DNA from: Ilumatobacteraceae bacterium
GTDB lineage: Bacteria > Actinomycetota > Acidimicrobiia > Acidimicrobiales > Ilumatobacteraceae
DNA: 64,000 nt
Direction: 5' to 3'
Assembly: GCA_025463305.1 (NCBI GenBank)
Contig: JAOBWK010000019.1
Span: 48,292-112,291 of the forward strand
The notes under the pieces are model-generated. The model had not been told where the DNA came from and did no database searches. It saw only the letters and a list, made by a program, of their open reading frames with translations. This document shows, one piece after another, positions 8,071-16,180 of the stretch. Position numbers and translations under genes: made by a program. Each line of letters starts with the position of its first letter. The stretch's first letter is position 1.

Positions 8071-9836
8071 CAGGCACCCCCCGCCGGCGCGCCGCGATCG
8101 ACCTCGAACGCCTCCATGATCGACCGGTAGGTGTCGTTCGACTGGAGCAGCTCGGTGTGGGTTCCGACGGCCACGATGCGCGTGTCGTCGAGGAACATGA
8201 CCCGGTCGGCGAGCGCGATCGTGCTCGGCCTCGACGCCACCATCAGCACGGTGGCCTGATCGAGCGCATCGCGCAGGCGGGCGACGACGCGACCCTCCGT
8301 GGCCGGATCGAGCGCGGACGTCGTGTCGTCGAGCAGCAGCAGTGCGGGCCGGCGCACGAGCGCGCGGGCCAAGGCGACGCGCTGGCGCTGGCCGCCGCTG
8401 AGGCTCACGCCACGCTCGCCGACCTCGGTGTCCAGCTGACGAGGCAGGTCCTCGACGAAGCCCCGGCCCTCGGCCGTCTCGAGCGCGGTCCAGATCTCGT
8501 CGTCGCTGAACGGCTCGCCGAACGCGATGTTCTCGCGCAGCGACGCACCGAGCAGGAACGCCTCCTGGAGCACGATCGCCCGGTAGCCCTCGGCGGCGGC
8601 GATCGATCCGGAGCGCGGGCCGATCAGCCCGGCCGCGAGGCGCAGCAGCGTGGTCTTGCCGCTCCCCGTCGCGCCCACCAGGGCGACCGTGCTGCCCCGT
8701 TCGATCTCGAGGTCGACACCGTCGAGCACCGGGCGGTCCGGCTCGAACTCGTACGACACGTCGGCGAACGTCAGCCCGGAGCCGGCCTTCGCCGTGCCGA
8801 TGGCCCTCGCCGGATCCGCCTCGAGCGGTTCGTCGAGCACCTCGCGCACCCGGTTCCAGCCGGCCAGCGAATGCGGCAGCGACGACAGCGCGAAGCCGAT
8901 CAGCCGGAGGGGGAACACCAGGAGCGTGAACATGTAGATCATGCTCGTCAGGTCACCGATGCTGATCGCTCCGGCGCGGATGCGGTAGGCGCCGAAGAGC
9001 ACCAGACCGACGTTGGCGACGTTGGGGATCGAGTCGAGCAGGGCGTCGAAGGTGCCCTTCATCAGCACCGCCGACGTGCGCGCGTCGCGCAGGCGTCCGG
9101 CGATGAGCGACAGCCGCTCGGTCTCGCGGCCCTCGGCACCGAACGCCTTGACCACCTGCACGCCCTCGAAGCTCTCGTGCACGGCCGCGGACAGGTCGCC
9201 GAGGTGCCCCTGGGCCTCGGAGTAGTGGCGGTCGACGCGGTGCTGGTAGGTGATGTTGATCCCGATCAGGATCGGGAACACGGCCACCGAGAACAGGCCG
9301 AGCGGCAGGTCGATCACGAGCAGCCACGCGGACGAGACGAACACCAGCAGCACCACACCGGTGGCGAACGGCAGCGGCGACAGCACGTCGACCGCGGCAT
9401 CGACGTCGACACCACCTCGCGCGGCGAGATCGCCGCTCGGACGGTGCTGGTGCCAGGTGACGGGCTGAGCCACGAGCTGGTCGACGACTTGACCGTTGAG
9501 CGTCTCGGCGATGCGCCAGTGTGCCCGGCCGGCCCACGTGCGGCGGATGACCACCCCGACCGCACGCACGAGCCCGACGGCGATGACGAAGGCGAGGCCG
9601 GCGAGCACCGTGCCGACCGCGACGTGCCCCTGGCGCAGCGCCGGGTCGATCACGTGGTCGACGATCCAGCGCAGCACGATGGCCGACGCGACGGTGCACA
9701 GTGCGAACAGCGCCGATCCACCGACGGCGATGGCGAACGGCGCGGGATGCAGCCGAACCAGGCCGCGGATGAGGCTGACGGCGTCGTGCCACCGGTCGCG
9801 GCGCGGCCGCGACGAAGTTGGATTCGCCCCGGCCAT
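8070..9836 (-). CDS. ABC exporter half-transporter, subunit with degenerate ATP-site residues
   Basis: A 588-residue ABC exporter subunit, first gene of the pair. The membrane domain spans about residues 20-300. In the nucleotide-binding domain, Walker A GATGSGKTT is near residue 384 and a perfect LSGGQRQR signature near 477. However, the catalytic Glu after Walker B is Asp (LLLLDDTTSALD) and the switch His is replaced by Ser (VASRPST). These are the two replacements seen in the non-hydrolysing site of heterodimeric exporters such as TM287/288 and BmrCD. The altered Walker B here would pair across the dimer with the altered LSAGE of the partner, so one ATP site is predicted to be inactive and the other active. 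Confidence 0.92.
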   Translation of the reverse strand: MAGANPTSSRPRRDRWHDAVSLIRGLVRLHPAPFAIAVGGSALFALCTVASAIVLRWIVDHVIDPALRQGHVAVGTVLAGLAFVIAVGLVRAVGVVIRRTWAGRAHWRIAETLNGQVVDQLVAQPVTWHQHRPSGDLAARGGVDVDAAVDVLSPLPFATGVVLLVFVSSAWLLVIDLPLGLFSVAVFPILIGINITYQHRVDRHYSEAQGHLGDLSAAVHESFEGVQVVKAFGAEGRETERLSLIAGRLRDARTSAVLMKGTFDALLDSIPNVANVGLVLFGAYRIRAGAISIGDLTSMIYMFTLLVFPLRLIGFALSSLPHSLAGWNRVREVLDEPLEADPARAIGTAKAGSGLTFADVSYEFEPDRPVLDGVDLEIERGSTVALVGATGSGKTTLLRLAAGLIGPRSGSIAAAEGYRAIVLQEAFLLGASLRENIAFGEPFSDDEIWTALETAEGRGFVEDLPRQLDTEVGERGVSLSGGQRQRVALARALVRRPALLLLDDTTSALDPATEGRVVARLRDALDQATVLMVASRPSTIALADRVMFLDDTRIVAVGTHTELLQSNDTYRSIMEAFEVDRGAPAGGA

Positions 9837-9882
9837 GGCGTCAGTTCTACCAAGATCGGTGCCAAGGCGTAGCCTGGCCGAC

Positions 9883-10395
9883 GTGAATGCTGCTCCTTCG
9901 TTCGCGCTCCTCGTCGTGCGCGTGTTCTTCGGTTTGTCGCTCGCGGCACACGGTTACAACAAGTTCTTCGGTGGCGGCAAGCTCACGGGGACGGCCGGCT
10001 GGTTCGGCAGCATCGGGATGAAGTGGCCGAAGTGGCAGGCCCGGATGGCCGCCACCACCGAGGTCGGCGCCGGCGTGCTGCTGGCCCTCGGACTCGCCAC
10101 CCCGTTCGCCGCCGCCGGCTTCATCGGCGTGATGATCGTGGCCATCGTGGTGGCCCATCGCAAGAACGGGTTCTTCGTGTTCAAGCCCGGCCAGGGCTGG
10201 GAGTACTGCGCATCCATCGCCGTGCTGGCCTTCGCCATCGGCACCATCGGCGCCGGCAAGTACTCGATCGATCACGCCATCCACAAGGACGTCTCCGGCT
10301 GGACCGGTGCCATCATCACAGCCGCCCTGGGCATCGGCGGCGCCGCAGCCCAGCTCGCCATCAGCTACCGCCCGCCGAAGCCGGCCACTGCATGA
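9883..10395 (+). CDS. DoxX-family membrane protein
   Basis: A 170-residue integral membrane protein with four predicted helices. The opening ALLVVRVFFGLSLAAHGYNK and the segment GAGVLLALGL are characteristic of the DoxX/SURF4-like family. Members are linked to quinone or thiol redox at the membrane, but no reaction can be assigned. The GTG start at 9883 places the first hydrophobic helix directly after a short N-terminus. The next gene starts within the stop codon (ATGA overlap), indicating coupled translation. It is divergent from the ABC exporter with only 46 bases between starts. Confidence 0.85.
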   Translation: MNAAPSFALLVVRVFFGLSLAAHGYNKFFGGGKLTGTAGWFGSIGMKWPKWQARMAATTEVGAGVLLALGLATPFAAAGFIGVMIVAIVVAHRKNGFFVFKPGQGWEYCASIAVLAFAIGTIGAGKYSIDHAIHKDVSGWTGAIITAALGIGGAAAQLAISYRPPKPATA

Positions 10396-10958
10396 CCGCC
10401 ACGCTGGAGCGCACGAGCACGCCGAGCGGCAAGCCCAAGCGGGCGCCGTTCACCCGCAACCAGAAGATCGCCCGCGGTGCCATCCTCATCGCCATCGCGT
10501 TCATCGCGGTGATGTGGGTCTACGCCTTCGGCTTCGCCTCCGACACGGCGGTCGCCAAGCTGCAGGACACCGCCTGGACCAAGCGCGCCGAGCAGATCTG
10601 CAAGCAGCGCAACGATCTCATCGACCTCAACGCGAAGTCGTACCGCGACGCCGGCGATTTCACGCCGCAGGCGCTCGGGCGCTCCGTGGCGAAGGCCACC
10701 GACCTCGTCGAGGCCGCACAGTCCGAGATCCTGTCGGTCTCGCCGCCTACCGCGCTCGATCAGAAGCTGGTGGGCAAGTGGGCCGACCTCTACCGCACCT
10801 ACATCGCCGATCGCCGGGCCACCGAGGTCAAGCTGGCCAAGGGCGAGAAGTCCGAGCTCAACGAGACCGAGCTGTACGGCTCGCCCATCTCGGACTCGAT
10901 CGCCGACTTCACCAACCCGAACAACATGACCGACTGCGCGGTCCCGTCCGGCAACTGA
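10392..10958 (+). CDS. Single-pass membrane protein of unknown function
   Basis: A 188-residue protein with a charged cytosolic N-terminus, one transmembrane helix at about residues 28-50 (GAILIAIAFIAVMWVYAFGF) and a mostly helical exported domain of about 140 residues. Two Cys (one in the QICKQR segment, one near the C-terminus in MTDCAV) could form a disulphide outside the cell. Family not recognised. It overlaps the stop of the DoxX gene by four bases and is very probably co-transcribed with it, so the two may act together in an envelope redox or stress role; this is inference from position only. Confidence 0.75.
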   Translation: MTATLERTSTPSGKPKRAPFTRNQKIARGAILIAIAFIAVMWVYAFGFASDTAVAKLQDTAWTKRAEQICKQRNDLIDLNAKSYRDAGDFTPQALGRSVAKATDLVEAAQSEILSVSPPTALDQKLVGKWADLYRTYIADRRATEVKLAKGEKSELNETELYGSPISDSIADFTNPNNMTDCAVPSGN

Positions 10959-10967
10959 CGCGCGGGG

Positions 10968-11648
10968 TCAGCTGACCCGGTGCCAGCCGTCTTCGGCGCT
11001 CCAGCGGCGGATCACGCGGGCAGGGCTGCCGACCGCCACCGAGTAGTCCGGGAGATCGCCTGACACCACGGAATTGGCGCCCACAACGACGTGCTTGCCG
11101 ATCCGTGAACCAGGCAGCACGACGCTGCCGTAACCGAGCCACGATCCGTCACCGATGATCACCGAGCGCTCGGGCATCGACTGCTTCGAGATCGGGATCG
11201 TGACATCGCGGTAGTCGTGGTTCTGATCGGTGATGTACACGTTGTGACCGGTCCACACGTCGTTGCCGATCACGATCTCGAAGTGGCCGACGATCCCGCT
11301 GCCCTTGCCGATCAGGCAGCGATCACCGATGGACACCACGGGATCGCTGATGCACTGCTGCCCCGGCACCATCCCGGCCGACAACGTGCAGCCCGGGCCG
11401 ATCATCGTGCCCGAACCGATGTGGATGTAGTGCTCGTTGAAGATCGTGTTGGCGGGGAAGCAGATCACGCTGTTGTCACCGAAGCGGCCGAACGAACGCC
11501 CTCGCCGGCTCTTCGGGCCGATGGCCGCGCATTCGACGGCGGTGGCCCAGGCCCGGTGCACGACCTCGCCGGTGGCCCGCTTCACCGCGCTGCGCACGGC
11601 GTTGACGATGGTCGAGTCCGGCTTCGGGCGCTCCAGCACGGCGGGCAC
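10968..11648 (-). CDS. Left-handed beta-helix (hexapeptide repeat) acyltransferase
   Basis: A 226-residue protein with a GTG start. From about residue 55 on it shows repeated [LIV]-G-x4 hexapeptides (for example SGTMIGPGCTLSAG, IGDRCLIGKG, VIGNDVWTG, IGKHVVVGANSVV) ending in VGSPARVIRRW, the typical close of LbH acetyltransferases such as MaaA, NodL and WbbJ. These enzymes transfer acetyl from acetyl-CoA to sugar or other hydroxyl/amino acceptors as trimers. The segment ITDQNHDYRD carries the conserved His region. The acceptor is unknown; a role in surface polysaccharide modification is plausible. It is convergent with the preceding membrane-protein gene. Confidence 0.88.
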   Translation of the reverse strand: MPAVLERPKPDSTIVNAVRSAVKRATGEVVHRAWATAVECAAIGPKSRRGRSFGRFGDNSVICFPANTIFNEHYIHIGSGTMIGPGCTLSAGMVPGQQCISDPVVSIGDRCLIGKGSGIVGHFEIVIGNDVWTGHNVYITDQNHDYRDVTIPISKQSMPERSVIIGDGSWLGYGSVVLPGSRIGKHVVVGANSVVSGDLPDYSVAVGSPARVIRRWSAEDGWHRVS

Positions 11649-11690
11649 GCTACCGGTCCGGTGGCGGCCGAGCGATTACGTTCGCCTCGC

Positions 11691-12758
11691 ATGCCGACTC
11701 CCCTGCGTCCCGTCGTCGATCCGAACGGATCGCTGACCGACGTCGCCGGCGTCGCCGTCGGCCACCACCATCGGATCGCTCGCGGCTGGCGCACCGGCAC
11801 CACCGCGGTCATCGTCGCGGCGGGAGCCACGGCAGGCGTCGACGTGCGCGGCGGAGGGCCGGGGACGCGCGAGACCGACCTGCTCCGCCCCGAGAACCTG
11901 ATCCAGCAGGTGCACGGCATCTGCCTCACGGGCGGCAGCGCCTACGGCCTCGCTGCGGCCAGTGGCGTGATGGCAGAGCTCGAGCGACGCGGCATCGGCT
12001 ACCCGGTCGGGACGACAGCCGGAGCGATCGTGCCCATCGTGCCGGCAGCGGTCATCTTCGACCTCGGTCGCGGCGGCCACTTCGCCAACCGTCCCGATCA
12101 CGACTTCGGCGCGCGTGCAGCGCGTGCCGCACGGACCCGACCGGAGGCCAACGGCTCGGTCGGCGCCGGTGCGGGTGCGGTGGCCGGCGGGCTGCAGGGC
12201 GGCGTCGGTTCGGCCAGCGTGCGGTTGGCGTCCGGCATCGTCGTGGCCGCGCTGGCCGTCGTGAACGCCGCCGGATCGCTGATCGATCCTGCGTCGGCGC
12301 TGCCATGGGAGTCCGGCGCGCATCACCTGCGCCGCCCGGCCAGCGCGGATGCCGCGCTGCTGCGCGAAGCGACGGCGCCTCCGATGCCGGCGACGGCCAC
12401 GACGGGCACGACCCTGAACACGACGATCGGGGTCGTTGCCACCACCGCCCGACTGTCGAAGGCGGAGTGCACCAAGGTCGCGTCCGTCAGCCACGACGGC
12501 ATGGCGCGGGCGATCCGACCGGTCCACTCGATGTTCGACGGCGACACCGTGTTCGCGCTCGCCACCGGCATCGACGAGCTCCCCGACGCAGCGTCGACCG
12601 GCTTCCGCACCGACGGCACCCGGCCCGCGGTGCTGAACACCATCCTCGACGCTGCGGCACTGTGCTTCGCCGCGGCGTGCACGCAGGCGATCATCGCTGC
12701 GACCTCGATCGGCGGGCCCCTCGCCTACCGCGACCTCTGCCCGTCCGCCTACCCCTGA
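11691..12758 (+). CDS. P1/DmpA-family (S58) N-terminal-nucleophile hydrolase, NylC-like
   Basis: A 355-residue enzyme of the DmpA/NylC superfamily. The opening NGSLTDVAGVAVGHH is the family signature. The autoproteolysis site is visible: Asn243-Thr244 in the segment TTLNTTIGVVATTA, where cleavage exposes Thr as the N-terminal nucleophile, as in the 6-aminohexanoate oligomer hydrolase NylC (DmpA itself uses Ser). A Gly/Ala-rich stretch (residues about 160-185) precedes it as in relatives. It should self-cleave into alpha and beta chains and hydrolyse a peptide or amide, often beta-aminopeptides or D-amino-acid amides. The natural substrate is unknown. The start is an ATG directly downstream of the divergent acyltransferase. 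Confidence 0.9.
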   Translation: MPTPLRPVVDPNGSLTDVAGVAVGHHHRIARGWRTGTTAVIVAAGATAGVDVRGGGPGTRETDLLRPENLIQQVHGICLTGGSAYGLAAASGVMAELERRGIGYPVGTTAGAIVPIVPAAVIFDLGRGGHFANRPDHDFGARAARAARTRPEANGSVGAGAGAVAGGLQGGVGSASVRLASGIVVAALAVVNAAGSLIDPASALPWESGAHHLRRPASADAALLREATAPPMPATATTGTTLNTTIGVVATTARLSKAECTKVASVSHDGMARAIRPVHSMFDGDTVFALATGIDELPDAASTGFRTDGTRPAVLNTILDAAALCFAAACTQAIIAATSIGGPLAYRDLCPSAYP

Positions 12759-12900
12759 TCCAGCAGCACTTGCGTCGGGGCGTGACTCCTGCTACACCAT
12801 GCCACCCCGTTGTTGCGGGGACTCCCCCAGTAGCTAGGTTGACGCCTGTTCAGGGGTCTGAGCGTTCTGGGGACGCACTCAACCGGCGAAGGAGGCAGCA

Positions 12901-13740
12901 ATGCCATCGACATCCACACCACAGCCGAACGAGCGCACCAAGGTCACCCAACCAGAGGTGGCGCGGTTGTACGCCAGCGGCACGAAGATCACGATGATCA
13001 CCGCCTACGACGCGACGTTCGCACGCCTCGTCGACCTCGGCGGCATCGACATGATCCTGGTCGGCGATTCCGTCGGCATGGTCATGCAGGGCGAGGCCAA
13101 CACCATCCCCGTCACGCTCGAGGAGATGGCGTACCACGTGCGCCTCGTCGCCCGCGCGAGGCCGAAGGCGATGGTCGTCGGCGATCTCCCGTTCGGCTCG
13201 TACCAGGTCAGCCCGCAGCAGGCGGTCGAGAGCTCGATCATCCTGATGAAGGCCGGCGCGGAGTGCGTCAAGCTCGAGGGCGGCGTGTCGATGTCCGACA
13301 CCATCGCGGCCATCACCCGGGTCGACATCCCGGTGATCGGCCACATCGGCCTCACCCCGCAGAGCATCCACCGCATGGGCGGCCACCGGGTGCAGGGCAA
13401 GCGCAGCGGGTTCGAGGCCGGCGGCCGCGAACGGCTGCTCGAGGACGCCCACGCCGTCGAGCAGGCGGGCGCGTTCGCGGTGGTGCTCGAGGGCATCCCG
13501 CGCGATCTCGCCGCCGAGATCCGCAACAAGCTGAGCATCCCCACCATCGGCATCGGGGCCGGCCCCGACTGCGACGGCCAGGTCCTCGTGCTGCACGACG
13601 TGCTCGGGCTGAGCGACCACACCTACAAGTTCGCGAAGTCGTTCGCCGCGCTCGGCGCCGAGGCCGTCGCCGCTGCGTCCGCCTACGCGGCCGATGTGCG
13701 GTCGGGCATCTGGCCCGACGACCAGCACAGCTTCCACTAG
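12901..13740 (+). CDS. panB: 3-methyl-2-oxobutanoate hydroxymethyltransferase (ketopantoate hydroxymethyltransferase)
   Basis: A 279-residue PanB, first committed enzyme of pantothenate synthesis: it transfers a hydroxymethyl group from methylene-tetrahydrofolate to 2-oxoisovalerate. Recognisable features are MITAYDATFARL near residue 33, the metal-binding VGDSVGMV (Asp56), the KLEGG segment and the catalytic LEGIP segment. It forms a TIM-barrel decamer in the cytosol. An excellent ribosome-binding site (AAGGAGG at 12889-12895) precedes the ATG. The 142 bases upstream hold no other gene and must contain the promoter; I saw no convincing consensus. panC follows 15 bases downstream. Confidence 0.97.
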   Translation: MPSTSTPQPNERTKVTQPEVARLYASGTKITMITAYDATFARLVDLGGIDMILVGDSVGMVMQGEANTIPVTLEEMAYHVRLVARARPKAMVVGDLPFGSYQVSPQQAVESSIILMKAGAECVKLEGGVSMSDTIAAITRVDIPVIGHIGLTPQSIHRMGGHRVQGKRSGFEAGGRERLLEDAHAVEQAGAFAVVLEGIPRDLAAEIRNKLSIPTIGIGAGPDCDGQVLVLHDVLGLSDHTYKFAKSFAALGAEAVAAASAYAADVRSGIWPDDQHSFH

Positions 13741-13755
13741 GCGACACCGACCACC

Positions 13756-14610
13756 GTGCTGATCCTGGACACCCCCGCGTCGATGCGCGCCTGGTCCGAG
13801 GATCAGCGCCGTCGCGGTGCCACGATCGGTCTCGTGCCCACGATGGGTGCGCTGCACGACGGCCACCTCGCCCTCGTCGACGCGGCGCGAGCACGGTGCG
13901 ATGTGGTGGTGGTCAGCATCTTCGTCAACCCGCTGCAGTTCAACCGGCCCGACGACTTCGAGCTGTACCCGCGGCCGCTCGACGACGACCTCCGGCAGTG
14001 CGAGCGTCGTGGCGTGACGGCGATGTACGCGCCGTCGCAGGAGTCGATGTACCCGGCCGGGTTCGAGACGTTCGTCGAGCCGGGTTCGCTGGCCGAGCCG
14101 CTCGAAGGCGTCGGCCGGCCCGGCCACTTCCGCGGCGTCACCACCGTCGTCGCCAAGCTGTTCAACGCCGTCGCCCCGTCGGTCGCCGTGTTCGGTCGGA
14201 AGGACTTCCAGCAGCTCGCGCTCATCGAGCGGATGGTCGCCGACCTCGACATGCCGATCGAGATCATCGGCGTCGAGACGGTGCGCGAGCCCGACGGTCT
14301 GGCGATGTCGAGCCGCAACCGCCGGCTCACCGACGAGCAACGCCGCGGCGCGGTCGTCGTGCCACGAGCGCTCGATGCCGTCGTCGCCGCAGCGGCTGCT
14401 GTCCCCCGCCCCGATCCCGAGGCGCTGCGTGCAGTGGGCGTCGATCTCGTCTCGGCGGAGCCGCTCGCCCGCCTGGAGTACCTCGAACTGGTCGATCCGG
14501 TGACCCTGCGCGAGCCAGCCGCTCCCGGCGGTCCACTGCTGGCGGTCACGGCCGTGTGGTTCGACGGCGTCCGGCTGATCGACAACCGCGCGATCCCCCC
14601 GTCGGCCTGA
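13756..14610 (+). CDS. panC: Pantothenate synthetase (pantoate--beta-alanine ligase)
   Basis: A 284-residue PanC with a GTG start. It ligates pantoate and beta-alanine using ATP, through a pantoyl-adenylate. The nucleotidyltransferase motif PTMGALHDGH is at residues 28-37; GHFRGV, KLFN, FGRKDFQQL and the KMSKS-like MSSRN segment are all in order. Length matches the family. It is in an operon with panB (15-base gap). panD and panE are not in the window, so beta-alanine and ketopantoate reduction must be supplied from elsewhere. No feature suggests loss of function. Confidence 0.97.
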   Translation: MLILDTPASMRAWSEDQRRRGATIGLVPTMGALHDGHLALVDAARARCDVVVVSIFVNPLQFNRPDDFELYPRPLDDDLRQCERRGVTAMYAPSQESMYPAGFETFVEPGSLAEPLEGVGRPGHFRGVTTVVAKLFNAVAPSVAVFGRKDFQQLALIERMVADLDMPIEIIGVETVREPDGLAMSSRNRRLTDEQRRGAVVVPRALDAVVAAAAAVPRPDPEALRAVGVDLVSAEPLARLEYLELVDPVTLREPAAPGGPLLAVTAVWFDGVRLIDNRAIPPSA

Positions 14611-14648
14611 TCCCGGCGACCGTTCCGGGCGACCTCTAGTCTCGGCGG

Positions 14649-16046
14649 ATGCCTGCCGACCATCGCTCGCTCTCGCTCTGGCACGACACGCTCCCCGCCG
14701 ACGACACCTTGGCTCCACGCCCGCCACTCGGCGGCGACATCGACGTCGACGTGGCCATCGTCGGCGGTGGCTACACCGGGCTCTGGACCGCCCACTACCT
14801 GCAGGCAGCGGACCCCACCCTGCGCATCGCGATCGTCGAGAAGACGATCTGCGGGTTCGGGGCCAGCGGCCGCAACGGCGGTTGGGCGTCGGCGATCCTG
14901 CCGATGAGCCTCGACACGATGGCCAAGCAGGCCGGCGGCGGCGAGCCCGGCCGCCAGGCAGCGATCCGGATGCAGCGTGAGATGTACCACTGCGTCGACG
15001 AGGTCGGGCGCGCCGCCGCCGAGCTCGGCATCGACTGCCACTACGCCAAGGGTGGCCAGCTCGACTTCGTCCGCAACCCGGCCCAGGTCCAGCGCGCGAA
15101 GGATGCCGTGGCACACGCCGCGAGCTACGGGCTCGACGACGTGCGCTGGCTCGACACCGCCGAGATGGCCGAACACGGCGCCGCCTCGAAGCTGCTCGGC
15201 GGCGTCTACACACCGCACTGCGCGGCGATCCATCCCGCCCGGCTCGTCCGCGGGCTCGCCGCGTCGGTCGAGTCGCGGGGCGTCGCGATCCACGAGCAGA
15301 CCATGGTGTCGGCCATCGAGCCACACCGCGTGGTGACGGATCACGGCGTGGTCCGCGCCGACATCGTCGTGCGCGCCACCGAGGGCTTCACGCCGTCGCT
15401 GGCTGGCGAGAAGCGCACCATCGTGCCGGTCTACTCGCTGATGATCGCCACCGAGCCGCTCCTTGATTCGGTGTGGGACGAGATCGGGCTCGCCGCGCGC
15501 GAGACGTTCAACGATGGCCGCCACCTGATCATCTACGGCCAGCGCACCGCCGACGGGCGGTTCGCGTTCGGCGGTCGCGGCGCGCCGTACCACTTCGGTT
15601 CGGCGATCAAGCCGGAGTTCGACCGCGACGCCCGCGTCCACGACATGCTCCGCGACACGCTGGTCGAGATCTTCCCCCAGGTCGGCGATGCGGCGATCAC
15701 CCACCGCTGGGGCGGTCCGCTCGGCCTGCCGCGCGATTGGTACTGCGGCGTCGGCCTGGATCGCGACACCGGCATGGCCTGGGCGGGTGGCTACGTCGGC
15801 GACGGGGTCACCACCACCAACCTCGCCGGCCGGACGCTGTGCGATCTGATCCTGCGACGCGAGACCGACATCACCTCGCTGCCGTGGGTCGGCCATCGCT
15901 CGCGCAAGTGGGAGCCCGAGCCGATCCGCTGGGTGTCGATCCGCACCTCGCTCAAGCTGCCGTCCGGCGCCGATGCCTACGAGCAGCGCACCAACCGACC
16001 GGAGCGCAAGCGCACCTGGATCCTCGGGCTGCTCACTGATCACTGA
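14649..16046 (+). CDS. FAD-dependent oxidoreductase of the D-amino-acid oxidase/PuuB type
   Basis: A 465-residue flavoprotein. The dinucleotide fold VAIVGGGYTGLWTA begins at about residue 36, with the conserved GASGRNGG segment typical of DAO-type enzymes acting on amines (for example gamma-glutamylputrescine oxidase PuuB or other secondary-amine oxidases). The C-terminal FAD motif appears as GGYVGDGVTTTNLAG. It should oxidise an amine or amino acid, passing electrons to O2 or a carrier; substrate unknown. It starts 38 bases after panC on the same strand but is not obviously part of the pantothenate pathway. The last codons lie in a repeat-rich region that continues downstream. Confidence 0.85.
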   Translation: MPADHRSLSLWHDTLPADDTLAPRPPLGGDIDVDVAIVGGGYTGLWTAHYLQAADPTLRIAIVEKTICGFGASGRNGGWASAILPMSLDTMAKQAGGGEPGRQAAIRMQREMYHCVDEVGRAAAELGIDCHYAKGGQLDFVRNPAQVQRAKDAVAHAASYGLDDVRWLDTAEMAEHGAASKLLGGVYTPHCAAIHPARLVRGLAASVESRGVAIHEQTMVSAIEPHRVVTDHGVVRADIVVRATEGFTPSLAGEKRTIVPVYSLMIATEPLLDSVWDEIGLAARETFNDGRHLIIYGQRTADGRFAFGGRGAPYHFGSAIKPEFDRDARVHDMLRDTLVEIFPQVGDAAITHRWGGPLGLPRDWYCGVGLDRDTGMAWAGGYVGDGVTTTNLAGRTLCDLILRRETDITSLPWVGHRSRKWEPEPIRWVSIRTSLKLPSGADAYEQRTNRPERKRTWILGLLTDH

Positions 16047-16086
16047 CCCCAGTCACTGATCAAGTCGATCGATCTTCGTGATCGAT
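16034..16086. promoter_or_regulatory. Repeated CACTGATCA plus inverted repeat ahead of the MFS gene
   Basis: Two exact copies of CACTGATCA (16034-16042 and 16054-16062), 20 bases apart and so on the same helix face, are followed by an inverted repeat ATCGATC-5-GATCGAT (16068-16086). The first copy overlaps the end of the flavoenzyme gene. The cluster lies 95-147 bases upstream of the MFS exporter start. It could be a tandem operator or the 3' end structure of the upstream transcript; no regulator is encoded next to it. Confidence 0.35.
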
Positions 16087-16180
16087 ACCGGTCAGAGGCC
16101 CATTTCGCGTGATGAATGTGACGAGTGTCCCATGCATACCGTCCGTCAGCGCCGTGACCAGGTGAGTAGCGTCGAGTGAC

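Noticed and set aside
6151..8130. Long plus-strand open frame (659 codons) opposite the ABC transporter gene
   Set aside because: It is an Arg/Asp/Glu/Gly-rich antisense frame produced by high GC3 in the real minus-strand gene, which has full ABC motifs. No domain or ribosome-binding site.
8013..9872. Plus-strand frame of 619 codons opposite the second ABC subunit
   Set aside because: Same antisense artefact; composition is typical of a complementary frame and no family is recognisable.
12801..12840. Promoter for panBC at TTGTTG (12810) with TAGGTT (12835)
   Set aside because: The spacing is 19 bases and both hexamers are weak, so not listed as a feature.
12850..15324. Minus-strand frame of 824 codons across panB and panC
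   Set aside because: Opposite to two unmistakable genes; low-complexity Arg-rich product.
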